Shown one piece after another: positions 45,139 through 53,759 of a stretch of 64,000 nt of DNA. The stretch comes from DASXIF01 sp036498145. Lineage in GTDB: Bacteria; Actinomycetota; Actinomycetes; Mycobacteriales; Jatrophihabitantaceae. Position 1 is the stretch's first letter. Every line of letters starts with the position of its first letter. The stretch is taken from NCBI GenBank assembly GCA_963708625.1, contig CAVPSV010000004.1, positions 558,001-622,000 of the forward strand. Direction: 5' to 3'. Below the pieces are notes generated by a model. That model saw only the letters and a program-made list of their open reading frames with translations. It was not told the origin of the DNA and did no database searches. The position numbers and the translations under genes are program-made.

Positions 45139-47867
45139 CGTCGCCCCACACCGCTGACCCACCCAGCACTGCACAACGCCACCAGGCCCAGCAGTGCGAG
45201 CGCGGGAAGCGCAAGCCCGAGCGGCCCGGCGAACAGATTCACCGTCTTGGCCACCTTGACGACCGGTGGCGCCGCCACAGGTGTCGTCGTCGGTGACACC
45301 GACGGCAATTTCTGGCCGGGCAGCAGCTTCGCACCGGGCGTCGCGGCCGAGGTCGTCGGCAACGACGGCGATCCGCCGGACACACTGCCCGCCGGACACG
45401 ACGTGACAGTGGTGGGCTTGCCGCTGACGAACGGCACGACACAGTGCTGTGCCGCGACCGCATCGGCCGCGGCGTTGGTGTAGTTCACCAACGCCGCCAT
45501 GCCGTTGGCGGAAGTCATCGGCAGGTAGCCGGGCGGCAGTTGACCGTTGCCCTCACCAGGTGCTTGGCCGGCACCGGCAACGAAATGGAGCAGGGTCGCA
45601 TAGCGCGCGGCGTCCCCGCTGGGCAGGCCGGTCGTGGGCACGTCAGTGGAGAGCAACATCGTGCCCGGGTATGCAGCCACCCCGGCCTTGCTGGTTCGTA
45701 GCGTGTCGTACGGCAGCGTCCAGGTGCCCAGTGCGTCGTCCGGTTTGAGTAGAGCCGCCGCCGCCTCGAGATTCGCGTTGTTCGGTGGCACGAACGCTCG
45801 AAGCGAGCTGTCACCCGACGTTGCCACTACCTGGGATTGCAACGTTGCGACGTTGAGCTGGTACCGGTCGGCATCGGCCAGCGATACCAGGCCGAGGATG
45901 AATCGGCTGCCAGAGGCTTCCCGCCCCACCGACGTCAGCTTCTGGATGTTGCCGGCGGTGGTGGTCACGCACACCGTCTGCGAGTTCGCGATGTCGAACT
46001 GCAGGTCGAGCGCGATGGTGGACGGGTCGGAGACCGGCGAAGCGACTTGGGGCAACCACGGGATCGGCTGCCCGTCCAGGCACGGAAACGAGCCGTTCGG
46101 GTCCTGCAACAGGTGCGTGTCCAGCAGCGGCCAGTCCGTCACCGGCAGCTGAATGTTCCGATACGCGGGGTTCACGATCATTCCCCAGGGATCGCGCTTC
46201 CCGTTGAGCCAGGCCCGGGCTTCCGGATCGCTATTGATGTAGGACGTCAGCGCGTACATCACATCGGAATCACTCGACATGAACGACAACGTCGCCGCCG
46301 ACACCAGGTTGTTCGTGACCGGGATACCGGGGTTCAGCGCCTGGAACTCCGGATCGCGACTCATGTCGATCGGATTGGTGGCGAGCGCAGCGAAACCCGA
46401 GTCGATCGAGGTGAATGACGTGTAGTCCAGGCAGGCCCCGGCGCAACTTCGATAGGACTCGGTCAGCAGCTTGGCCAGCAACCTCGCGTCCAGCTTGATG
46501 GGCGCGACGGTATGGCCTTGCGCATCATCGATCGAATACGCAATGGCCCACCCGGTCAACGCGGTCGGCGCTTGCACCGTTGGTTTGGGGAACGGCGATG
46601 TTGGCGGTCCGCCCTGGATCGCCGCCTCCACGTTCCCCGTGGCGAGCAGGTTCTTCGCCTCCGGCTCGCTCGTCTGCACGTGGCGCAGCACGAAGTCCTT
46701 GGCGTTCAGGCAGAACGTCGGTGCCCATTGCTGCGTCGCCTGCACCAGCGACTCCGCGCCGTACACGTACAGCGTCGGCTGGCTCGTCACCACGTCGCAG
46801 ACATTCGCCGGCTGCCGGAAGGTGAGCGGGAAGGAGATCCGGTTCTGCCAGTTCGACGGCGACCACCACAGCTGACCGCTGACGGACACCTGGGCTGTTT
46901 CACCCGGCGCCGCGAAGCTACCCGGCACGAACAGACCGGTCTGCGAGCACCGCGCGAAGACGTCGTCCACGGAGGTGCCGGTCGCGCCCGGCTGGTCCGC
47001 CGGCGGCATGCCACCCGGTGCCGGCGCCGTACCGGCGGCGTCGCAGCTGATACCCATGATCGGAATGACCTCGAGGGTGCACGGCACGGTGTCCGAGCAT
47101 CCGATGGACGCGTTCGAGTCGGAACTCTGCACCACGAACTTGGTCGAGCCGGTCCCGTTCGTATCGGCCACGCCGTAGGTGGTGTTGCCCGGCTGCAGGG
47201 ACACCGCAGCCGCGCCCTGACGCGGGTCGGTCATCTCCGGCGCGACACCGCCGCAGCCGCCGGGTCCACCGGCATAGACCTTTCCGTCCTGTGCGTCGAA
47301 TGGGATCCACGTCTGCGGATCACCGGCGACGCCCGACGAGCAGCCAGACGGGAACGGGTCCGGCACATTGACGTTGTAGGCGCGATCGGCAGTGACGGCG
47401 TAGCGGTCCATCCGCCAGGGCGGGTAGACGAAACCATCGCCCTCATACGCGGTGCGCTCGTCGGCGGTCTGTGTCCAGCAGGTGGACGGGGAGGCTTGCT
47501 GTGCGGCCGGCAACGAGGCGGAATCGGTGCCGCGACACTCCATGACGACGACTGGGTACTCCTCCTGGTCCGCGGCAGCCGAGTTCTGGTCAGGAACCAG
47601 ACCGCCGGTCGGGTGTGCACCGGTCCACGACACGTCGACCGGCTGGCGGTCGCGCAGCCCGGTGGTGTTCGACACGGTGACGCTGACGTGCCGGGTATCC
47701 ACCACATCGTCCGCGCCGTTGACGAGGTGGTCGCGGGTGACGGTCTTGGTCTTCGTGGTACCGCTACCGGCGTCGCTAGCGCCGGCCGGACGGGGAAAGC
47801 TGCCGGCGGCTGAACTGAGGGCGACCAGGCACAGGCAACCGATCAGGGCTGCCAGTCGGCGTCTCAT
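45135..47867 (-). CDS. Large membrane-anchored PstS-like surface protein, 910 aa
   Basis: An intact exported protein with a signal peptide (LAALIGCLCLVALSSAAGSF) and a beta-rich, Cys-rich N-terminal half (VMECRGTDS, STCWTQTADE, PSGCSSGVAG) unlike anything I can name. From about residue 360 it resembles the PstS fold: TLYVYGAESLVQATQQWAPT, NVEAAIQGGPP, LTGWAIAYSIDDAQGH, IKLDARLLAKLLTESY. A Pro/Thr/Ser linker precedes one C-terminal helix (FAGPLGLALPALALLGLVAL) and GVGRR. It overlaps pstS and the sortase-like gene by 4 nt each, so it belongs to the transporter operon. The ligand is unknown; phosphate or a phosphorylated compound is plausible. Confidence 0.75.
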   Translation of the reverse strand: MRRRLAALIGCLCLVALSSAAGSFPRPAGASDAGSGTTKTKTVTRDHLVNGADDVVDTRHVSVTVSNTTGLRDRQPVDVSWTGAHPTGGLVPDQNSAAADQEEYPVVVMECRGTDSASLPAAQQASPSTCWTQTADERTAYEGDGFVYPPWRMDRYAVTADRAYNVNVPDPFPSGCSSGVAGDPQTWIPFDAQDGKVYAGGPGGCGGVAPEMTDPRQGAAAVSLQPGNTTYGVADTNGTGSTKFVVQSSDSNASIGCSDTVPCTLEVIPIMGISCDAAGTAPAPGGMPPADQPGATGTSVDDVFARCSQTGLFVPGSFAAPGETAQVSVSGQLWWSPSNWQNRISFPLTFRQPANVCDVVTSQPTLYVYGAESLVQATQQWAPTFCLNAKDFVLRHVQTSEPEAKNLLATGNVEAAIQGGPPTSPFPKPTVQAPTALTGWAIAYSIDDAQGHTVAPIKLDARLLAKLLTESYRSCAGACLDYTSFTSIDSGFAALATNPIDMSRDPEFQALNPGIPVTNNLVSAATLSFMSSDSDVMYALTSYINSDPEARAWLNGKRDPWGMIVNPAYRNIQLPVTDWPLLDTHLLQDPNGSFPCLDGQPIPWLPQVASPVSDPSTIALDLQFDIANSQTVCVTTTAGNIQKLTSVGREASGSRFILGLVSLADADRYQLNVATLQSQVVATSGDSSLRAFVPPNNANLEAAAALLKPDDALGTWTLPYDTLRTSKAGVAAYPGTMLLSTDVPTTGLPSGDAARYATLLHFVAGAGQAPGEGNGQLPPGYLPMTSANGMAALVNYTNAAADAVAAQHCVVPFVSGKPTTVTSCPAGSVSGGSPSLPTTSAATPGAKLLPGQKLPSVSPTTTPVAAPPVVKVAKTVNLFAGPLGLALPALALLGLVALCSAGWVSGVGRR

Positions 47868-49519
47868 GGCGACTTCCGGCGGCGTCGCGAATTGACGATG
47901 ATGAGCACAGGTGGCAGCACCAGCAGGGCAATGAGCAAGCCGGCCGCCAGCACGCCCAGCGGCAGGCTCAGCCCGGTCGAGTGATAGCTCGCCAAATCGG
48001 CCGGCTGGGGCTGGGCGTTGAGGTCGACGCCGCTGGTCGATCCGGTGTCGCCGAAGGGGTTCGACGCGTTGCTACCGCCGGTGGCCGAGTTCGCACCGGA
48101 CTTCGAGGCGCCCGCCGTGCCTCCGGAACCACCGCCGCTCGAACCACTCGAGCCGCTGCCCGAGCCGCCACCGGCCCCGCCGCCACCGCCCGGACAGGAG
48201 CCGTCGTTGTTCATCGGGCCTTGACCCTGCTTGTCGCAGATGGGGGGCACCGGCGCGTTCTCGGCGAGAGAGTTGAGGTTGGGGTTCTTGGGATCGAACG
48301 TCGGGTTCTTGCAGTTGCGCGGGTCGTGATTGGTGAGGTCGACACCGGCATCGGCGGCTTTGAGCTTTGCGGTCTGGTTGAAGCTGGCCTGCACGAGGTT
48401 GAGCGGCAGCGGCGAGTAGCCGACCTTGCCCATCTCTTTCTGCCCCGCGCACACCGCATAGTACAGGTAGTCGGCAAGCGTCTGTCGCTTCGCGGTGGTC
48501 ATCCGCGAGTCCTGCGCATTCGTGCCTGTCGGCACCAGAATGTAGGAGTACGACGAGAGCGGATAAACCTGCGGCTCGGGCGCGGCGTAGACCACGTGCA
48601 GGTCCTGCAGCAGGTAGTTGGGCGATCGTCTTGTCCATGTTGATGATCGCGTGCGTGCAGCGCCACCGCGACGTTGTACTGGGTCGGCAGCGTGTAGTAG
48701 CCGGCCTTGTTCAGCATCTTCGCCACCGGGTAGTTCTTCGCGAGCGCGTAGGAGTACTCGTCGTAGCCGATGGCGCCGTTCGCCGCGGCGGAGGAGATGA
48801 AGTTCATCACGCCGTCCGACCCGTTCTGCTGCGATGCCGTGCTGACCGCTCTCGGCGCGGGAAGTACTCGGTGAAGCTGTTCCCGCCGTCGAACGGGTGC
48901 CAGATCGTCGGGAATTGCGTTCCAGGTAGGTGGTGAACTGCGCGGTGGAGCCCGAGCCCTCGGAGTGCACCACCGGGATGATCGGCAGGGACGGCAGCTT
49001 GCGGCCGTTGTTGTCGGCGGTGATCTCCGGGTCGTCCCAGTTGGTGATCTTGTAGGTGAAGATCTTGGCCAGCGTCAGGCCGGACAGCCGCAGGTTTCGC
49101 ACCAGTTGGCCGGCGACCTTGATCTGGTACGGGAACGACGTGCCGCCGGCCACGATCGGCTCGTAGGCGTACGGCGCGGCATTCGTTGTTCGACGCAGTT
49201 GCTGTCCGGGTCACCGGTGCCCGGGTCGTGCCCTGGTAGCCGATGTCGGTGACGCCGAAGTCGGTCAGGTCGTTGGCGAAGTCCTTGCGCCCCTGTGCCG
49301 AACCACTGCCGGTGAAGACGACCTGCAGACCCTGCGAGGTGACGTCGGCGATCCATTGGTTCACGGCATTGGCCGCCCAGGACGATCCGGTGCCCTGGAT
49401 CAGCACGTGACTGCCGACCCGTTTGCCGGGGTCGGCGCAACCATCGCCACGGCGAGCAGAGCGGCCGATGCGACCGCGAGGCTCGCCCGGGTCAGCCTGG
49501 TAGTCCGTCGAAGGCGCAT
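47864..49519 (-). pseudogene. pstS: Phosphate-binding protein PstS with C-terminal anchor, frameshifted
   Basis: The pieces give one binding protein of about 550 residues: signal peptide (ASLAVASAALLAVAMVAP), VLIQGTGSSWAANAVNQWIA, DLTDFGVTDIGYQGT, AGGTSFPYQIKVAGQLVRNL, SEGSGSTAQFTTYLER (phosphate loop), AIGYDEYSYALAKNYPVAKM, YPLSSYSYILVPTG. It then has a long Gly/Ser-rich linker, a membrane helix (LGVLAAGLLIALLVLPPVLI) and RRRRKSP, so it is held by a C-terminal helix instead of an N-terminal lipid. At least five frame changes lie between 49440 and 48600; the last 250 codons are intact. GAGGAC precedes the ATG at 49519. Confidence 0.8.
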
Positions 49520-49548
49520 CGAGTGTCCTCTGCGTGCTGGGAATCGGG

Positions 49549-50600
49549 TCATCGGGCGCGCACCTTGTCGCGAGCGAGGTAACGAGCGGTGGCGAACAGC
49601 AACAGGACGAGGAGCAACAGCAACGCGGCGGCGCCGTAGCCGCGCGCGATGAACATCGGCTCGCCGCTGCGGACGGCGGTGAAGATGAACAGCGGCAGCG
49701 AGTTCATCGGGTTGTGCAGCGGATTCTTGTTGAAGAACGTCGACGCACCGGAAACGATCAGCAGCGGCGCGGTCTCACCGGCCACCCGCGCCACGCCCAG
49801 GATGAGCGAGGTCGCCAGACCCGGCCCGCGCGGTCGGCAGCACGACCCGCCAGACCGTCTGCCAGTTGGACGCGCCGAGCGCCAGGCTCGCTTCGCGCAG
49901 GCCGCCGGGCACGACCCGCAGCACGACCTCGGCCGAGCGGGCGATGATCGGAATCATGGTCACGGCCAGCGCGAGCGACGCGCCAGCCCGGTCCCGTTCC
50001 CAGCGCAGCCCGATGATCAGCACGGTGTAGATGAACAGCCCGGCGAGGATGTCGGGCAGGGCGGTCATCGCCTCGACCACCGTGCGCACGACCTGCGCGG
50101 CCCGGCCGCCGCACCTCGGTGAGGTAGACGGCCGTGCCGACGCCGAGCGGCAGCGAGATCGCCGTCGCGATCCCGACCTGAATTCCGGACCCGACGATCG
50201 CGTGCGCGATCCCGCCTTGGTTCAGCGGATCGGTCGGCCGGACCCCGGACATGTCGTGGGTGTAGAAGTTGCCGTGGTGCAGGGCGGGCCAGCCCTTGAC
50301 CAGGATGAAGAGCACGACCGTGACCAGCACCCCGCCGATCAGAAATGCACCGCTGTGAATGACCGCTGACGCGAGCCGGTCGAATACCACCGGCAGCGGG
50401 TTGCCGAGCGCCGTGACGCCGGCGTACAGCGCGAGGAACATCACCCAGGTCACCAGCCAGAAGCCGAGGACCCCGCTGAACGCCAGCAGGTGCTCGTAGA
50501 TCACCCAGTTGAGCGCCAGCGCGGCCAGCGCGCTGCCGATCAGCGACGCGTAATCGTCGAAGGTCCGGACGGCGAGGCGTCTCGCGGCACGTCGCCGGTC
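49549..50600 (-). pseudogene. pstA: Phosphate ABC transporter permease PstA, frameshifted
   Basis: Conserved pieces: VLGFWLVTWVMFLALYAGV, FLIGGVLVTVVLFILVKGWP, GGIAHAIVGSGIQVGIATAI, AMTALPDILAGLFIYTVLII, the ATPase-contact EAA-type segment VPGGLREASLALGASNWQTV, and GETAPLLIVSGASTFF near the end. Frame changes near 50110 and 49825 break it; each is repaired by one base. The true start is unclear because no start codon lies in frame close to the pstC stop. By family it forms the channel with PstC. Confidence 0.8.
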
Positions 50601-50676
50601 GGGGTCGGCTGCAGTCTTCGGCGTCGTCTGCGTGGTGCTGCGTCGGTCTGCGTCGATCTGCGGCTGTCGCTCCGCC

Positions 50677-51732
50677 TCAGATCTCGGTCGCGGATCCGCT
50701 GCGGCTGCGGCTGACGAAGATCGCGGCGATGGTGTTGACGCCGAGCGTGATGACGAACAGCACGAAGCCGGCCGTCAGCAGCGCGGCCAGCTGCGTGGAC
50801 GGTCGCCTCGCCGAAGCGGGCGGCGATCAGCGCCGACATGGTGTTGGTCCCGACGGTGAGCACGCTGAGCTTGATCTCGAACGCCGGCGAGATGATCAGC
50901 AGCACGGCGATGGTCTCGCCGAGCGCGCGGCCGAGCCCGAGCATCGTGCCGCCGATGATGCCGCCGCGGCCGAACGGGAGCACGACCGTGCGGATCATGC
51001 CCCAGCGCGTCGAGCCGAGCGCGTACGCGGCCTCCCGCTCGCCGATCGGCGCCTGCGCGAACACGCCGCGCATGACCGCGCAGGCCAGCGGGATGACCAT
51101 CATCGCCGACGCACAGCCCGGCGATGAACGCCGAGCCGATGTAGCTGCGACTGCTCCCACGAGCGCCGCGTTCGGATCGGTGTTCACCTTGAAGAGCGGG
51201 ATCCAGCCGAAGTGCTGGCTCAGCCACCGCGACGACGTACATTGGCCTTGCGGCTCGAGCACGAAGAAGCCCCAGAGGCCGTAGATGATGCTGGGCACGG
51301 CGGCCATCAGGTCGACCATCGCGACCAGCGGTCGCTCTTGAGCCGCGGTCGGCGCGTACTCGCTGATGTAGAGCGCGGTCAGCAGCGCCAGCGGGAATCC
51401 GACGACGAGCGCGACCAGGGCGACCTCGACGGTGCCGACCAGCACCGCGGCGATGCCGACCTTGTCGAGTGCGGGCTGCCACTGGCTCTGCGGTGAAGAA
51501 GCTCAGCCCGTAGTGGTGCAGCGTCGGGATCGCCTGGTAGCCGAGGAACAGCGCCGATCGACGCCGGTCAGCACCAGGACGAAGATGCCGATCGCGCGCG
51601 TGCCGTGCCCCGGAACACGTGGTCCGAGGGCGGCCGCGATCGGCTGATCCGCCGCGGTCGGTCGAGCTCGTGATCGAGCAGTACCGGCAGCGGCTGCGTG
51701 TCGTCGACCTGCGGCGTGAACTGCAGCGTCAC
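50677..51732 (-). pseudogene. pstC: Phosphate ABC transporter permease PstC, frameshifted
   Basis: Starts at a GTG overlapping the pstB stop (GTGA). Pieces: VTLQFTPQVDDTQPLPV, ALFLGYQAIPTLHHYGLSFF, GTVEVALVALVVGFPLALLT, DLMAAVPSIIYGLWGFFVLE, the EAA-type segment APIGEREAAYALGSTRWGMI, GLGRALGETIAVLLI and, at the end, LTAGFVLFVITLGVNTIAAI. Frame changes occur near 51555, 51490, 51130 and 50800. Motif content is otherwise that of a normal PstC. Confidence 0.8.
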
Positions 51733-52570
51733 CCGAAGCGGCCGTTCACGTAGTCGGCGGTCCGCGGGTCCTCGGGTTGCTGAAGATCTGCGTCGGTCGC
51801 GCCGGCCTCGACGATCTGGCCCGGGGTGCCCTGCGCGGCGAGGAAGAACGCGCACTGCTGCGAGACCCGGGCGGCCTGCTGCATGTTGTGCGTGACGATC
51901 ACGATGGTGACGTCGGGCGCGAGCTCGGCGATCGTCTCCTCGATCCGGCGGGTCGAGGTCGGGTCCAGCGCCGAGCACGGCTCGTCCATCAGCAGCACGT
52001 CCGGGTCGACGGCGAGCGAGCGGGCGATGCACAGCCGCTGCTGCTGGCCGCCGGACAGCGCCGAGCCCGGCGTGTTCAGGCGGTCCTTGACCTCGTCCCA
52101 GAGGCCGGCCGCGGCGCAGGCAGCGCTCGATGAGCTCAGCGCGCGCAGACCGCGGACACGTGCGTGCCGGTGAGCTTGAGCCCGGCGGTGACGTTGTCGG
52201 CGATCGACATCGCCGGGAACGGGTTCGGCTTCTGGAACACCATGCCGATGCGGCGGCGGGTCTCGGTGATCGCGATGCCCGGCTGCGTAGATGTCCTCGC
52301 CGTTGAGCAGCACCTCGCCGGCCAGCTTGCGCCGAGGGCACCAGACTCGTGCATCCGGTTGAGGATGCGCAGGAACGTCGACTTGCCGCAGCCGGACGGG
52401 CCGATCAGCGCGGTCACCGTGCGCGCCGGCATGTCCAGCGAGACCCGGTCGAGCACCTTGTTCGACCCGAACCAGGCCGAGATGTTGTGTGCCTCCAGGC
52501 CGACCGCCTGCCGCGGGTCCGGTGGCGGGACCACGAGTTCGTCGAACAGCTGCGTTTCCGTGGCGGTCAC
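51729..52570 (-). pseudogene. pstB: Phosphate ABC transporter ATPase PstB, frameshifted
   Basis: Walker A is IGPSGCGKSTFLRILNRMH, then RRRIGMVFQKPNPFPAMSIA (Q-loop), the signature LSGGQQQRLCIARSLAVDPD, Walker B VLLMDEPCSALDP and the switch His in VIVTHNMQQAARV; the end is ADYVNGRFG. Frame changes lie near 52340, 52285, 52140 and 52110. The GTG at 52570 is preferred because GGGAGG lies just upstream. It is the first gene of the operon, whereas pstB is last in most pst operons, and a PHO-box-like element lies 61 nt upstream. Confidence 0.82.
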
Positions 52571-52630
52571 TGCGCCTCCCACTGCACTGGGTGATGACAT
52601 CCGAGGCAAGCGGCCCCGCAGCGGTCGATA

Positions 52631-52648
52631 TCTGAACAGGGGACGAAC
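52631..52648 (-). promoter_or_regulatory. PHO-box-like element before the pst operon
   Basis: GTTCGTCccctGTTCAGA on the minus strand, two units 11 nt apart, upstream of pstB. GTTC is conserved in both units, as in the Streptomyces PhoP box. Confidence 0.65.
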
Positions 52649-52676
52649 AGCGTGCTCGCTATGGCCGACATGGACT

Positions 52677-53045
52677 TCACCAGCGCCTAGCATTGGAAAT
52701 CATCAAGGTCGCCCCGATCTCGGCGTCACGCAGCTGCAACAGGAATTGGGCCAGGCCCTGCTCGCAGCGGATCAGCCGGTCGAAGCCTCGGCCGGAGACG
52801 GCGACCACGCGATCGCCGTAGGTCACCTGCCACACCCACTGATTCGTGGCCGACCGGCGCAGACTCGGGTCGACCTCGTCCAGCGCCACCTGCAGTGCCT
52901 TGATGGCCACGCGGCACGACTCGGCGTCGGTAAATGATTCGGTGCCGCGTCCCGAGTCGCGGTTGTTACCGCTGAGCAGCCGCCACCGCACCGGCGCCGT
53001 CGCCGTTGCCGCGAACAACTGCACGTGTCCGGAGTTGCTGCTCAT
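52677..53045 (-). CDS. YegP/DUF1508-like small protein
   Basis: A 122-residue soluble protein. VRWRLLSGNNRDSGRGTESF and DAESCRVAIKALQVAL recall the DUF1508 (YegP) repeat, where a strand pair with N-x-x-x-x-x-S is followed by a helix; here the second repeat is degenerate (TYGDRVVAVSGRGF). The ATG overlaps the stop of the preceding gene by 4 nt (ATGA). Members have no firmly known role. Assignment is tentative. Confidence 0.6.
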   Translation of the reverse strand: MSSNSGHVQLFAATATAPVRWRLLSGNNRDSGRGTESFTDAESCRVAIKALQVALDEVDPSLRRSATNQWVWQVTYGDRVVAVSGRGFDRLIRCEQGLAQFLLQLRDAEIGATLMISNARRW

Positions 53046-53476
53046 CGGCTGCCCAGTTGCGCCGAGTCGGAGCGAGCCCGACCCACCAGCCGCCGCACGT
53101 CGGCTCGCTCGACGTCCGCGGTGCGGGCGGCATCGAGGAACAGGCCGAGGGTGCGGATGCAGTCGAGGCGGCGCGCGAACGGCCGGGTCGAGGTGGCCGT
53201 GAGCGTTGCGTCGAGCAAAGCCGACCAGCTCCACTGGCCGCGCGCGTCGGAGGCGTAGGACGGCACCAGGTCATCGATTCGGTCCTGAACCGATCGGGCG
53301 TGGTCGCGGCAGTCGGCCAGGCTGACGAACGTCGCCGCGGACCGACCGAGCGTGCGGTTGTTCGCTGCGGTAACCCGCCACCAGACGCTGTCATCGCCCG
53401 CGGGAACGCGGGCACCGGTGCCAGCAATGAAATCGAACCGAGGGCTCCTGCGCGGCGGCAGCCCCACCTCGCCCAT
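53042..53476 (-). CDS. YegP/DUF1508-like paralogue
   Basis: A 144-residue protein whose VWWRVTAANNRTLGRSAATF and LADCRDHARSVQDRI match the first repeat of the next gene (VRWRLLSGNNRDSG, DAESCRVAIKAL), so the two are related copies in one translation-coupled pair. No signal peptide or membrane helix. Function unknown. Confidence 0.6.
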   Translation of the reverse strand: MGEVGLPPRRSPRFDFIAGTGARVPAGDDSVWWRVTAANNRTLGRSAATFVSLADCRDHARSVQDRIDDLVPSYASDARGQWSWSALLDATLTATSTRPFARRLDCIRTLGLFLDAARTADVERADVRRLVGRARSDSAQLGSR

Positions 53477-53759
53477 CGCTGCTCCCTCCCGCCGCGGTCA
53501 CCCCGCGGGCCGGGAGTAGCAGAAAGCCTCCAGCGGTAGGCGGCCTTACCGAAAGGTGAACGACGAACGCAAGGCACCTGACAACTTCATCCGATCTGGA
53601 CACCGCGGATCAGTCGGACTCAGCGAAGCCTTCGTCGCTGCCTGGATAGAGCCGGAAAGGGCCGATGTTCGCGTCCAGTGAGTTGTGCACGACCGCTGCT
53701 AACGCGGGACGTGCGAAGGCCGGCTGGCACGGTCCACAGGTGTGCGCAGTGCGCGCGAT
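53477..53759. other. Intergenic stretch with an in-frame CxxC-like extension
   Basis: No ordinary gene fits here. On the minus strand, directly after the TGA of the transglycosylase gene and in the same frame, 49 codons remain open (53610-53759), reading HTCGPCQPAFARPALAAV and then LDANIGPFRLYPGSDEGF. There is no clear start or ribosome-binding site; an internal GTG would give only 26 residues. Confidence 0.3.
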
